Assembly: GCA_027257055.1 (NCBI GenBank) | Contig: JAPVLO010000987.1 | Location: 1 to 64,000 of the forward strand | DNA length: 64,000 nt | Source: Cephalopachus bancanus | Lineage: Eukaryota; Chordata; Mammalia; Primates; Tarsiidae | Direction of reading: 5' to 3' | Shown here: in pieces, positions 1 through 11,810 of the stretch | Layout of the letters: each line of letters opens with the position of its first letter | Position numbering within the stretch: the stretch's first letter is position 1 | Program-made: the position numbers and the translations under genes | Notes under the pieces: generated by a model | Databases searched by the model: none | What the model was told of the DNA's origin: nothing | The model's input: only the letters and a program-made list of their open reading frames with translations

Positions 1-1325
1 AATTCCCTGAAATGCGATTAAGACACTTTTTAAAAGTTATTTAATAAGCCTGGATAATAGAAGGCACTTGAAATTCTAATTGCACAAATTCTTCACAACT
101 AACACAGTAAGTTTGTGTTCAGTAAATAAAAAGATAATGTACCATATGGCCAAACAATTTTTCTTATAAACTAGGGCAAACATGTTTGTAATGTAAGTCA
201 ACAATATTGAACTTTATGATATTTGAATGCAAGTAATATTTTAAAAACATAAATATTACAAAACAATAAAAGAAAGCATTAACATACTAGCTGAACAGTT
301 GCCTAAGTTAGGTTAGTTCAAGCATCAAGCAAAATGATGACAGACTATTTGGTTGCAGTTTGGTGAAATTCAGTAAGCTGAAGGGGTTCTATAATAATAC
401 CAGAATTTGTTGTCAATATTTGAATTAAAAAAATGATCAGCTTTTTCTTGCATACCCAAGATTTCTAATGAACATATATATGAGTTATTATCTGAAGACA
501 TAAAAAAAATCAATGAAACCTAACACTGGCATCTTTCTTTATCACTTTGCTAAAAGTAATATAGCTCCTGATATGAACAAGTAATTACATTTATTAGTAT
601 GTTGTTTCTGCTCATAGCATATGCCTTTTTTTGCTCTATGTCTATAAAATGTCAAATTTCTTAAAAAAAATTCTGGCATTAAATAATTATGTTCCACTTT
701 TTTCCCTTTTAATTAGTAATGACTGCGTTGTTGAAATAATTTCTTTATTAGATGTTCATTATATGTTGTCTAAAGTATAATCATACATCTGTGACAAGGA
801 CAAAGAGTTGCCTATTCAATACTGATTTTTTTTTTTACTTGATGAACTTTTATTTCACTTATGATGCAAAATATTCAAGTGAGATATTATGATTCCCAGG
901 CTTCCTTGCAGGTAGTGGCACTAATTCAACTCAGTTTTTAGCAAGAATTATACAATATTATTCTCTGGCAGATCTAGGAAATCATATGAAATAACTCATT
1001 TTTTTTTTCTTATTTTTCACTCAACTCTGTTTAAGATGTAGTTATTAGACTGGATAACTATCTGTATATTGTCTATTTGTCTGGAAGATAGACCAATCTC
1101 TTTCATGTTTAAATTTATGGATTTTTTAAAAAGTCAGCTGTTAGTTTAGAGAAAAAGGAGAAGAAAGTACTGTGTTCCTGCACACTTTCCCTCCTTTTAA
1201 CACACACAGTTTCCCTTATTATTAATATCTTGGATTGGTGTGCTATATTTGTTAAAATTGTTAAACAAATATTGGTATATTAATATTTACTTATAGCAGT
1301 ACATGATATAAGGGTTTTCTCTTTG
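1..1325. other. AT-rich stretch without recognised gene
   Basis: Strongly AT-rich DNA with many short A and T runs. No open frame of note, no splice-flanked exon candidate and no repeat that I can name. It is probably unique intergenic or intronic sequence, with degraded repeats possible. Confidence 0.6.
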
Positions 1326-1740
1326 TGTTTGTGATACAGCTATATGGATTTATACAAAATCATAATGTCATGTACCCATCATAACACTATCATATGATAG
1401 AGCTAAAATGTTTCGTGTTTGACTTATTGATCCCCACCTCCCTCCTCTTGAGTTGCTGGCAATCACTGGCCATTTCACTGTCTCTATTGTTTAACCTTTT
1501 TTCAGAATGCTCTATCATACATTGGAATCACACAGTAATATAGTACTCAGAGTAGCTTTCTTCACTTAACAATACAAATAAATGTTGCTCCATATCTTTT
1601 TTATGTCTTGATAGCTTTTATTTTTATTGCTGAATAATATCCCATTGCACTGATATATGACACATTGTCAATTTACCTTTTGAAAGGTATCTTTGTTTCT
1701 TTCAATGTTTGGCATATACAAGTGTATTTTCTATTACACC
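1326..1740 (-). mobile_element. Old LINE-1 3' end fragment (L1M-like)
   Basis: Read on the minus strand, this resembles the 3' part of ancient mammalian LINE-1s. The segment near 1630-1655 is the reverse complement of the L1 ORF2 C-terminal stretch that begins ATGGAATATTATTCAGC (here GCTGAATAATATCCCATTG on the plus strand). The sequence around it follows the usual order of old L1 tails. It is highly diverged, with no open frame. The exact subfamily cannot be assigned by eye. Confidence 0.6.
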
Positions 1741-2089
1741 CTGTAGTTCCTTATAATGACTTATTCATATAGTCAACTAATATATTATTGTTATTTTTAT
1801 TTTGAACAAATTCTTATTTACTATATGAATTAAGAATAAGAAAATTAAAATATTTATTTTACCTTCTTGTATTTCTTCTCTAATGTTCTTCTTTTCTTTA
1901 AGCACACACAAATGTTCAGCCAATGCCATATTTCTTCCCTCTGAAGAACTTATCTTAACATTTCTTTGATAACTGATAACACCTTTTTTGTCTAAGCACA
2001 TGTACATATATACCTGTATATCTATATTTACTTTGTAAAAATATTGGCAAATTATGCATAACATAAAATTTACTGTTGTAAACATTTTA

Positions 2090-2590
2090 TGTGCAATCAG
2101 TCCACCAATAGCTTTTACTTTGGTTTACAGCCATCAACACTATCCAAATTCAAAATTTTTCACCATCCCATACTGAAACCCTATACCCTTAAAAAAAATG
2201 TGTCCATTACTACACGCTCTCAGTCCCTAAAAACCACTATTTCATTTTCTTTTTCCAAAAATTGAACTATTCTAGGTAAGTCATATATGGGAAACCAGGC
2301 AATATGTGACTTTTTCTCTATCTTAATTCACTGAACATGTTTTTAAGGACCATCATGTCATACTCTTTACTATAATTTTATTTTTTAAGATGGCATAATA
2401 TTCTATTTTATGAATATATTATGTTTTTTAATCTTTTAAGCTGTTGATGGACATTTAGGTTTTTCCATTTTTAAGATATTGTGAATAATGTTGCTGTAAA
2501 CATTGGTGTATAAGAATCTGCTCAAGACCTTGTCTCAGTCTTTCTGGGTACACACCTATAACTAGAATTCTCAAAGCTGTGGTAACTTTA
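2090..2590 (-). mobile_element. Old LINE-1 3' end fragment (L1M-like)
   Basis: A second ancient minus-strand L1 tail. The plus strand carries recognisable antisense phrases of the L1 ORF2 end and 3'UTR: a CTGTTGATGGACATTTAGG motif near 2442, a GTGAATAATGTTGCTGTAAAC motif near 2480 and a GGGTACACACC motif near 2547. These are standard landmarks of degraded L1M copies. It is much older than the L1 copies further right, since substitutions and small gaps are dense. Confidence 0.7.
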
Positions 2591-2639
2591 TGTTGAATTT
2601 TCCATAAGATCTAAGTAATTTAATTTGTTGTTGTATAGT

Positions 2640-2925
2640 TATTCATAGTACTATCTTATAATCTCACATCTGTAAAATCAATAATGGTGACATCACTCTC
2701 TGATTTTAGCAATTTGAATTTTGTTTCTCTTTTATTATCCATTCCAGCTAAAGTTCTTTTAGTTAGAAGTTCTTTTTAAATGATTAACTTTTCATTTTGT
2801 TGACTTTCTCTATTGTTTTGCCTATCTTCTATTTTTTTTAAAGGAGCTCTAATCTTAATTATACTTTTTGATAGCTTTGGGTTTACATTATCTTCTTATT
2901 TATTACCTATTTATCTATCTATTTA
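2640..2925 (-). mobile_element. Old LINE-1 ORF2 fragment, antisense
   Basis: The plus strand contains TTTTGTTGACTTTCTCTATTG near 2797 and AGCTTTGGGTTTAC near 2872. These are antisense landmarks of the L1 ORF2 region between endonuclease and reverse transcriptase. It is probably the continuation of the fragment ending at 2590. There is no coding capacity. Confidence 0.6.
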
Positions 2926-3119
2926 ATTTCTTATGATAATGTTTGGATCTTTAAAATAAAAATTAAGCCTCCAATCTAGCTTCAAAATTGCACAAAGCCA
3001 AAGGATCTACATAAAGGAGAACAGGAGATTGAGAAAACAGAAGTAAAAGCTACACCCCTGTCACTGAACAACAGAATTAAAGAAGAGTTTAAACAGGGGG
3101 AGGGGGAGGAAAACCTACA

Positions 3120-4060
3120 CAAATGAAGAAAAACCAAAGGAAGACTATGGGTCTCATACAGACTCCTGGGAGGACAACAACTGAGAATACAGATTTCATA
3201 ACTCAAACAATGAAGAGCCCCCAGAATGACTGTTGCAAACCACAAAGCCAGATATCAAGATATTAAAAGAGAGAATAAATAGAAATGAGGAAAGACAAGA
3301 GGAAAAAATGGAGGAGTTGATAACTGAGATAACAGCAATAAAGAATGTAGTGAAAGAAATTAATAACAAACTGATAAGCATAGAAAGCAGAATTAACCAA
3401 GCAGAAGAAAGACTCTCAGAGTTTGAGGTCCAAAATATGGAACTAACCCAAACTGTTAAAAACATAGAAATGAAGATTAAAAAGACAGAATAAAGTATCC
3501 AGGAGATGAGCAATTATATCAAGAAGCTGAACCTAAGATTAATTAGAATCTCTGAGCAGATAGAGAAACAGAAACCACCCTGGAATAAACTTTCTATGAA
3601 ATTATCCAAGAAAACTTCCCACATCACATCAGAGACATGACCATTCAAACACAAGAGACTCAGAGAACACTTGCAACACAACAAATGAGAAGACCAATCC
3701 CTAGGCACATAGCAATTTGCTTACACAAAGTAGATAAAAGAAAAAAATCCTAAATTTAGCAACAGAGAAAGGTCAAACAACCTACTGGGGAAGAACAATA
3801 GAATAGAAGCTGACTTATTTACAGAAAAACTTCAGGCTAGTAGAGATTGAAATCCAAACTTCTAAGTTCTCAAAGGTAAATAATTTCAACCAAAAATTAC
3901 CTAACCAGCTAGACTAAGTTATTAGTGTTGGAGAATGAGAATCCTTACCAGATATTCAATCCTTAAGAGTGTATGCCACCTACAGACCAACTCTACAAGA
4001 AACACTTAAGAAAGTGTTAAACATAGAAGAAAGAAAATTAAGAATAACAATGCCCTTCCC
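3120..4060 (+). pseudogene. L1-A ORF1 remnant (RNA-binding chaperone)
   Basis: LINE-1 ORF1 encodes a trimeric, coiled-coil nucleic-acid chaperone that coats L1 RNA. Here the coiled-coil part is still open for 86 codons (3233-3493). It is rich in E, K, Q and N, with heptad-like spacing and the phrase RINQAEERLSEFE. After the stop at about 3491 the RRM and C-terminal domains are recognisable only in shifting frames (for example PRHIAICLHKVD near 3700). The ORF1 end is inferred from alignment with the other L1 copies. It is a non-functional remnant. Confidence 0.8.
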
Positions 4061-4313
4061 AAGAATACAGAAAAAAGATTAAAAGCACCTAAATCAACCC
4101 AAAAATCAAAAGAAAGACAACAGACAAATGAACAGCAGCAGCAACAACAGACTCTATAAGAACATCACGACAGGATAAGCTCCCAAATCTCAATAATTAG
4201 CCTGAATGTGAATGGATTAAATGCACAAATGAAAAGACATAGAATGACAAATTGGATGAAATATCATGATGCAACAATATGTTTGTTCAAAAGACTCATC
4301 TCACCAGAAAAGA

Positions 4314-4397
4314 CACTCACAGATGCAAAGTAAGAGGATGGCAAGCAAATTTTGCCACTCACAGATGCAAAGTAAGAGGATGGCAGAAAATAAAAGA
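4314..4397 (+). repeat. 42-bp tandem duplication inside L1-A ORF2
   Basis: Two copies of a unit starting CACTCACAGATGCAAAGTAA begin at 4314 and 4356, a period of 42 bp or 14 codons. The encoded peptide unit THRCKVRGWQ appears twice in the endonuclease region. The second copy drifts into non-repeated sequence after about 30 bases, where it rejoins the normal L1. No other L1 copy in the window has this duplication. Confidence 0.9.
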
Positions 4398-7300
4398 AAG
4401 TAAAATTTGCACCTTAATATCAGGCAAAATATCCTTTAAGCTATCCAAAATTAAAAATGATATGGTAGGTCACAACATAATGATAAAAAGTTCAATACAT
4501 GAACAGGAAATATTCATCCTAAACATATATGCACCCAGCACCGGAGCACCAACTTTCATAGAGCAACTTCTGAGTAAACTAAGAAAAGATATTGACTCTA
4601 ACACTATCATAGCTGGGACTTAAATATCCCACTAACAACCCTAGACAGATTATCAAGACGAAAAATCAACAAGAAGATCTGGAACATCATCATAGACACT
4701 TGACCAAATGGACTTAATTCTATACCTACTCCACCCAAGAACCACAGAATATACATTCTACTCATCAACACCTGGAATGTACTCTATTGTTGACCACATT
4801 CTCGGCCACAAGTCAAGCATAAACAAATTTTATAAGATTGAAATACTACCATGCACCTTCTCAGACCACAGTGGAGTGAAAATAAATATCAATGCCAACA
4901 AAGTACCCCCAAATCCCACAAAGACATGGACACTAAAACAGCTAAATAACTCTTGGGTCAACATGGAAGTCAAACAAAAATTAAAAGATTTCTGAATACA
5001 AATGAAAATGAAGAAACATCTTACCAAAATATCTGGGAAGCAATGAAATCAGTACTAAGAGGAGAACTTATATCTCTATGAACACACGTCATGAAAATGG
5101 AAATATCACAAGTTAACAGCCTAACAAATCACCTAAGGAGGCTGGAAAAGCAAGATCACTAAAACCCTAACTTCAGCAGAAGAATACAGAGCAACAAAAT
5201 AAAAGCCCCAGTTTGGGAAATAAAAGACAAAATTACAGTACAAAAAAATCGATGACGCAAAAAATTGGTTCTTTGAAAGGATAAACAAGACTGATGGACT
5301 CCTAGCTAGACTGACAGAGAAAAAGCCCAAATAAACACAATTAGACATACAAAAGATCAAGTCACAACTGAATCCAAAAAGTACAGAAGATTATCAGAGA
5401 TTACTATGTACACTTGTGTGGAAACAAACTTGAAAACCTAAATGAAATGGAGGACTTTCTAATAACATACAACCTCTCCAAGTCGAAACAAGAAGACAGT
5501 GAGACTTTAAACAGACCAATAACAACCCAGAAAATTGACTTTCTCATAAGAAAACTATGTACAAAAAAAAGAGCCTTGAACCAGATGGCTTTCCAGTAGA
5601 ATTCTAAAAAATATGCAAGGAGGAACTGATACCAACCCTATTGAAAATATCCTAGACAATTGGGAAAGATGGAACTCTCCCCAAATAATTTGATAAAGCT
5701 AGCATTGCATTGAAACCCAAACTGGGCAAAGATCCAACAAAGAAAGAGAACTACCGGCAAATACCCTTAATGAACATTGATGCTAAAATTCTCAACAAGA
5801 TTCTAGCAAACTAATCCAATAACACATCTCAAAAATCATCCACCCTGAACAAGTATGCTTCATCCCTGGGATGCAGGGCTAGTTCAACACCTGCAAGACC
5901 ATAAATGTAATTAAATACATCAACAGATGTAGAAACAAAAACCAAATGATTATATCATTATATGTATCATCATATGTAATGACGCATGGAAAAAGCTTTT
6001 GATAAAATTCAGCACCCCTTCTTGACAGAAACCCTCAAACATCTAGGCATAAACGGAACTTACTCAAAATAGTAAGAACCATCTATAAGAATCCCAATAC
6101 ACTGCTAAAGAGACAGAAATAGAAAACATTTCCCCTGAAAACCAGAACAACACAAGGGTGTCCAAGCTCACTCTTCCTATTTCAACATAGTATTAGAAGT
6201 CCTAACTAGAGCAATCAAACAAGAAAAGAAAATCAGGGGTATCAAAACAGGAAAAGAGGAAGATAAGTTATCCCTCTTTGCAGATGACATGATTCTATAC
6301 CATGAAATCCAAAGAGAAGCTGTCAAAAACCTCCTTACACTGATAAAGGACTTTGGCAAAGTCATGGGGTGTAAAATAAATATGTAAAAGACAGATGCAT
6401 TTCTATACATCAACACTAAATAAATAGAAACTCAAATAGAAAGCACAATCCCATTAACAGTAGCCACACCAAAAAAAAAAGAAAAAGGAAAAAGAAAAAG
6501 AAAAAAAGAGTGAAATACCATGCATCTCCCTAACCAGAGAAGTGGAAGACCTCTACAATGAAAACTACAAAACACTGCTCAAAGAAATCAGAGATGACAC
6601 AAACAAATGGAAATATATTCCAAGCTCATTTTGGAAGACTCAACAGTGTTAAGATGTCCATCCTACCCAAGACAATCTACAAATTTAATGCAATACCCAT
6701 TAAATCACCAGCAGCATATTTCTCAGACATGGAAATGACAATATAGGAATTCATATAGAAACATAAACGACCACGAATACCCAAAACAATCCTCAGAAAA
6801 CAACACCAACAACAACAACAACAAACCAAGTGGGAGGTATCACATTCCCAGACTTTAAAGTTTATTATAAGCCTACAATAATCAAAACAGCCTGGTATTG
6901 GTACAAGAACAGACATATAAATCAATGGAACAAGAAAGAGATTGCAGAAGCAAAATCTCAATTTCTCAACCAACTCATCTTTGACAAGCCTCCACCATCA
7001 ACCACTGGGGAGAGGAGAACCTATTCTGTAAATGGTGCTGGGAAAATTTGGCTGACCACATGTATAAGATTGAAACAAGATCCCTACCTAACATCATACA
7101 CAAAAATCACCATACACAAAACTCTAAATGAACCAAAGACCTAAACATAAAACCTCAAACTATAAGAAACCTAGAAAATTCAGGAGACACTCTTATGGAA
7201 ATTCAAAGTGGCAACTAATTCCTGATCAAAAGTCCATTTGCACGTGCCATACAGATAAGATAGAGATGTGAGCCCTCATCAAACTGACAAGCTTCTGCAA

Positions 7301-7400
7301 AGCCAAACAAACCATCAAAGGAGCAGGGAGACAGCCCACAGTCTGGGAAAAAATATTTGCCAAATGTATGTCTCACAAAGGCCTAACATCTAGGATCTAC

Positions 7401-7686
7401 AAAGAACTCAAATGGGCCAGCTCGGAGGCTCAGCCTGTAATCCCAGTGCTCAGGGAGGCCGAGGTGAGTGAATTGCCTGAGCCCGCGAGTTCAAGACCCG
7501 CTTGGGCAATTTGGAGAGACCTCATTTCTACATAAAAATAAAGTAAAATAAAATAAAAATTAGCCGGGTGTGGTAGAGCGCGCCTATAGCTCCAGCTACT
7601 TGGAAGGCTAAGGCAGAAGGATCGCCGGAGCCCAGTCTGGGTGACTGAGTGAGACTCCAACTTAAAAAAAAAAAAGAACTCAAATG
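7401..7686 (+). mobile_element. Young-type Alu with internal deletion, in L1-A
   Basis: Dimeric 7SL-derived SINE flanked by a 14-bp target duplication, AAAGAACTCAAATG (7401-7414 and 7673-7686). Left arm, A-rich linker (a TAAAATAAAATAAAA-like expansion) and right arm are all present. The right arm has lost about 40 bases between two CCAG words, removing the hairpin segment seen in the other copies. Some substitutions suggest a somewhat older member of the local subfamily. Alus have no protein; they are copied by the L1 machinery. Confidence 0.92.
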
Positions 7687-8343
7687 TGCCAAAAAGTAAA
7701 AAACAAACAGCCCCATTACAAAGCGGACCAAAGACATGAATAGATACTTCTCAAAAGAAGACATATGAGCAGCAAGAGATACAAGAAAAAATATTCAGCT
7801 TCACTAGTCATCAAAGAAATGCAAATTAAAACCACACTGAGATAGCATCTAACATCACTCAGGATGGCCATCATCAATAATTCAAAAAGAAAAAAGAAAA
7901 GATGCTGGAGAGGATGCAGGGAAAAGGGAAAACTTCTCCACTGTTGGTGGGAAGGTAAACTAGTACAACCACTGTGGGAAACAGTTTAGTGATGCCTAAA
8001 AGATCTAAATATCAACCTATCATATGACCGTGCAAGCCCCCTACCGAGAATATACCCAAACGAACTCATATCACGCTATGAAAAAGTTACCTGCACATAC
8101 ATGCTTATTGCAGCATTATTCACAAGAGTGAAAACTTGGAACCAACTATGCTGCCCATCAAAAGAGAATTGGTTAAAATAAATGTGGTACATATACATGA
8201 TGGAATATTATGCAGCCATAAAGAAGTACAAAATTATGAATTTCATAGCAACATGGATGGATTTAGAGTCTATAATACTGAGAGATCTATCACAGAAACA
8301 TAGAACTGAGTACCACATATTCTCACTCTTAAGCAGACCTTGA

Positions 8344-8548
8344 ACATTTATCATAATACTATAAGAAAGAGATTGGCAGTAGTGGGAAATTGCCAGGGGA
8401 GGTGGGGTGGGATTGGCAATAGTGGGAAACTGCCAGGGAAAGGGAGGCACAACTTCAAGGGTACCTGCTAATGAATATTTGTATACCTAACCCTGAATTG
8501 TATCCCACCTCTTTAAAAAAAATTTTTTTAATTAAAAAATTCTTTAAA
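8344..8548 (+). other. L1-A 3'UTR with duplicated G-rich segment
   Basis: The 3'UTR follows the ORF2 stop. A segment of about 40 bp, ATTGGCAGTAGTGGGAAA to the end of a G-run, is present twice in tandem (about 8372-8450). It then ends with TTTGTATACCTAACCCTGAA and an A/T-rich tail. The same duplicated arrangement occurs in the L1 tail at 44337. The 3'UTRs of L1-D and L1-E have one copy plus a different middle block, so at least two 3'UTR types are present. Confidence 0.75.
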
Positions 8549-8584
8549 AAGTCTCTTCTTCTTCTTCTTCTTTTTTAGTTGTAG

Positions 8585-10397
8585 GGGTGGATTCAATATG
8601 ACAACCTAGAAGCAACTGACTAGCACCTTTCCTACAGCGCCTGCCAAAGAAGAGAGTCACAGCAGTCGGAGATCCCCAGAAGTTGAAGCAGATTGAGGTG
8701 GAGGACAGACTCCACAACCACAAAGGATCACTGGGTCTCACAAAGAGCAGAAAGTAGAGATAATAGCCTATTTTTGAAGCCAGGTATCTTCCACCTCCAC
8801 CCCAACTTTCATGGGAAACACAAAGCAGTCTCTGGACATGGGAAATTTTGCTTGTTAGAAATTAGAACTCAGCACTTTCTCCTGCCATGGACTGGAGGGC
8901 TTCTTCGAGTCTCACGGGTCTCTAGTCCTACATGGGAAATAGACTGGATAAGGCACAAGTTCATGCTGCCAATCCCATGGGAGCTGGACCCATTTGTGTT
9001 CTGAATACCTGTGGCCAAACTATCCCCCAAAACTCATTTTGTGCAGACAGTTCTTGGTCAGTTCCCAGGCTGGGAAAGAACCCCAGCCCAGGCACCTTCA
9101 GTTGCCCCAAGGACAGCTTCCACTGCTGCAGGTAGCTCCAATTTGGGGCAAGGTGCAGCAAGAGACCCTGTTGCTGAAAAAACTTTTGAGTTTGAACATG
9201 ATTTGATTCTAGTGAGAGAAGGAAAGCTAGGAAAAGACCTGTCATACTGACATGCCTTCTCTCCCCTTGTGAATGCTTCTGGACAACAGACCACTCTGCC
9301 ATTCCCAAGACACTGTCACAATGGCAAGGAGGCCCATTGCCCCTTCCAATTCCCACTGAGTGTGCACCAACCAGTTCCAGCCCATAGGAAAACACAAGGG
9401 TGTCAAAGGAAACTTTGAGTTCTGAGTGCCAGCAGCCCCAGACAAGGGAAGGAGAACTGAGGGTAGTGGGGTGGAGTTGGCAACCTGGCAACCTCTCTCT
9501 CCCTGTGTGAACTATTATATACAATAGAAATGACTCAGGCATCTCCAGAGTATGGCCACAGCAGCAGGCATCCCTTTTCCCACAGGAGAAGTGAATAGCA
9601 TTCAGAGCAGGGAGTTAGAGAACAATCCCATGTGACCTAGCCCTCCTCAACCAGCTTTAACCTCCCATTCCTAATGACATCCTAGAGACTGAGACTGTTT
9701 GGAAGATACCATAACACCACCCATTGCCTAATTCAACTGTGCACTTCCCTGGAAGAAACAGAAACCAAGCAAAAAGCCTACAGCCACCATCAAAGTTAAC
9801 TGTCTCCTCCAAGTGCCATTCCCTGACTGGACGTCAACTGGCACAGTCCCTTACAATATCTCAGACAACAATACAGTCCCTGAGATGGAGATAAGAACAA
9901 ATCCTGTAACACCGTGCATCTTGAAGACTAGTCCATAGACCAGAAAGTTTCTCCAGAGCGTGCTCCAGGTATGTCAACAACCAACTCTCCTTGGAATTCA
10001 GCCTCTGAAACTGCAGCACCAGCCATATAATGGTAACCTCATAGGGCAGCTAGACACAGAAGAGCAGCAGGACCCACAGTGGTCATGACCTCACAACTGC
10101 CACCCCAGGAGAAGGAAGAGTGCACCACAACAGGGGAGTACCTTATAAAATAAGAAGAAGAAGGAGAAGGAGGAAGAAGAGAAGGAGGAGGAGGAGGAGG
10201 GAGGAAGGAGAAGGAGAAGAAGAGGAAGGAGAAGGAGAAGAAGAAGAAGAGGAAGGAGAAGAAGAAGAAGAGGAAGGAGAAGGAGAAGAAGAAGAAATTC
10301 CAGAAAAGGTTACACTAATAGTAACAAGCTTATCTAACTAAAACCACCAAAATAAATAAAAATGAAAAAATAATAGTCTACCTCACCGATGAGAAAG
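8585..10397 (+). promoter_or_regulatory. L1-B 5'UTR, a type unrelated to L1-C/D
   Basis: About 1.8 kb upstream of ORF1 with clearly higher GC than the flanks, including AGATGGAG-like and CAGCCC-rich stretches. L1 5'UTRs hold the internal RNA polymerase II promoter, and position and strand support that role here. By eye it shares no segment with the 5'UTR of L1-C or L1-D, so it represents another L1 promoter lineage. The minus strand is open for 193 codons (8961-9542), but this has no recognised domain. The assignment as 5'UTR rests on location next to ORF1 in the same direction. Confidence 0.65.
10146..10306 (+). repeat. (GAA/GGA)n purine microsatellite
   Basis: About 150 bases of pure purine on the plus strand, made of GAA, GGA and GAGGAA units (AAGAAGAAGGAGAAGGAGG and similar). 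It lies near the 3' end of the L1-B 5'UTR. It creates a spurious Glu/Arg-rich open frame. Long polypurine tracts can form triplex DNA, but no such function is implied here. Confidence 0.95.
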
Positions 10398-11360
10398 AAC
10401 TAGCAAAAACTCCCACCATTCCCCAAAGTCTCAATGAGTCATCACCCTCAAAAGGATCTTCCATTTCCCAAGCAATGGAACTCATCCAGAACAACCTGCC
10501 CCAATGACAAACATAGAATTCAGACTATAAATGGCAAAGATAGTCAAGGAATGCCATGAGAAGATGGAAGTATAGATCACTCAGACAGTGAAAACAGTGC
10601 AGGAAATAAAGGCTTAGCTGGCCAATATAAGAAAGGTCCCATCTGAACTCCAGATAATGAATAATTCTTTTCTAGAATTTCAAAGCATGATGATAAGTCT
10701 ATGTAGCAGAATTGACAAGACAGAAGAAAGAATCTCAGAACTTGAGGATCAAACTGTGAAGCTAACCCAGTCAAAGAAAAACAAAGAAAGAAAGCTCAAG
10801 AAGGAGCAAAACCTATGAGAGGAATTGGATGATGTAAAGAGTCTAAATATATGGCAGACTAGTATCCCTAAGAGAGAAGGGAAAACTGAGAACACCCTGA
10901 AACAAGCCCAAGAAGTCATTCAATAGAATTTGTTCTATCTCGCTGGAAAGATAATCATGCAAATGCAAGAGATCCAGAGAACTTCTGTGAGGCATTAAAT
11001 GAGAAGACCATCCTTAAGATATATAAAAATTCATCTCTACAAAGTAGACATGAAAGAAAAAATCCTAAAGGAAGCTAGAGAGAGAGAGAAGGGACAGACC
11101 ACCTACTGCGAAACACCCATCAGAATTGCTGCAGACTTCTCAGCAGAAACTCTACAAGCCAGAAGGGACAGGGACCAATCTTCAACATTCTTAAAGAATA
11201 GCAATTTCAGCCAATAATTATGTCTCACCAGGCTAAGCTTTATTAATGAAGGATAATTAAATTCTTTCTCAGATATTTAATCCCTATGAAACTATGCCAC
11301 CTCCAGTTAAGCCTTTCAGGAAACTTAAGTAAGTTGAAAGTACAAAAACAAAAGAATGAC
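10398..11360 (+). pseudogene. L1-B ORF1 remnant
   Basis: Degraded ORF1. The phrase RIDKTEERISELEDQTVKLTQ near 10705 marks the coiled-coil end. The open stretch 10999-11217 encodes the RRM/C-terminal part, with KVDMKEKILKEAREREK and AADFSAETLQARRDRDQSS, matching the L1 ORF1p C-terminal domain order. Several stops interrupt the rest. The stretch at 11270-11316 near its end was later copied into the mariner at 12708 and 12769. Confidence 0.8.
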
Positions 11361-11520
11361 TCCACTCATCATAAAAGGAGAGGCAAGCATACAAATCCTA
11401 AAAAGCAAAGCAGTTTCATAACAGCAATATAACAGGAATAAACATTCACATATCAATAATTCACTTAAATGTTAATGGTCTGAATGCACCACTCAAAAAG
11501 CATAGAAAGGAAATTGGATA

Positions 11521-11810
11521 AGAAAATGATATAGTGCCAGGCTCAGTGGCTCAGCCTGTAATCCCACGCCTTTGGGAGGCTGAGGTGAGTGGATTGCCTG
11601 AGCCCACAGGTTCGAGACCCACTTGGGCAACTTGGCGAGACCTCATCTCTACAATAAATCAAATTCCGGCTACTTGGAAGGCTGAGGCGGAAGGATCACC
11701 AGAGCCTGGCAGGTCGAGGCTGCGGTGGCCGGGAGCAGCCACTGCACTCCAGTCTGGGTGACGGAGTGAAACTCCAACTCAAAAAAGAAAAGAAAAGAAA
11801 AGAAAATGAT
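11521..11810 (+). mobile_element. Young-type Alu lacking the inter-arm linker, in L1-B
   Basis: Plus-strand Alu between copies of AGAAAATGAT (11521-11530 and 11801-11810). The left arm reads normally to CAATAAATCAA and then jumps to TTCCGGCTACTTGG of the right arm. The linker and first 35-40 bases of the right arm are therefore deleted. The right arm keeps the GGCCGGGAGC hairpin region in slightly altered form. The tail is an AAAAG repeat. Confidence 0.92.

Larger units (their letters stand above)
4180..8343 (+). pseudogene. L1-A ORF2 remnant (endonuclease / reverse transcriptase)
   Basis: ORF2 makes the target-nicking endonuclease and the reverse transcriptase used in target-primed reverse transcription. 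The N-terminus is recognisable as SLNVNGLN near 4200. Endonuclease phrases include INIYAPSTGAP (about 4525). The reverse transcriptase keeps AFDKIQHPF (about 6000) and the catalytic LFADDMILY motif near 6275-6300. The C-terminus ends at the TGA at 8341-8343. Many in-frame stops and frameshifts are present. Two local oddities are an in-frame 42-bp tandem duplication at 4314-4397 and the Alu at 7415. It is not translatable. Confidence 0.88.
2965..8548 (+). mobile_element. LINE-1 copy L1-A, 5'-truncated, plus strand
   Basis: A LINE-1 retrotransposon lacking the 5'UTR promoter. It starts just before ORF1 and runs through ORF1, the intergenic spacer, ORF2 and the 3'UTR to an A-rich tail near 8545. 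Order, orientation and content agree with the L1 copies at 38478 and 55303 in this window. Both ORFs are broken by stops and frameshifts, so the copy is dead. A young Alu sits inside ORF2 at 7415-7672, so the L1 is older than that Alu. Target-site duplications were not clear. The left edge is set by where similarity to L1-D begins and is accurate to about 30 bases. Confidence 0.93.

Noticed and set aside
8693..9250. Cluster of plus-strand frames of 67-103 codons
   Set aside because: They overlap in three frames within the L1-B 5'UTR and show no domains; higher GC there makes open frames longer by chance.
10120..10341. Glu/Arg-rich 73-codon frame
   Set aside because: It is a translation of the (GAA/GGA)n microsatellite and flanks; no gene evidence.
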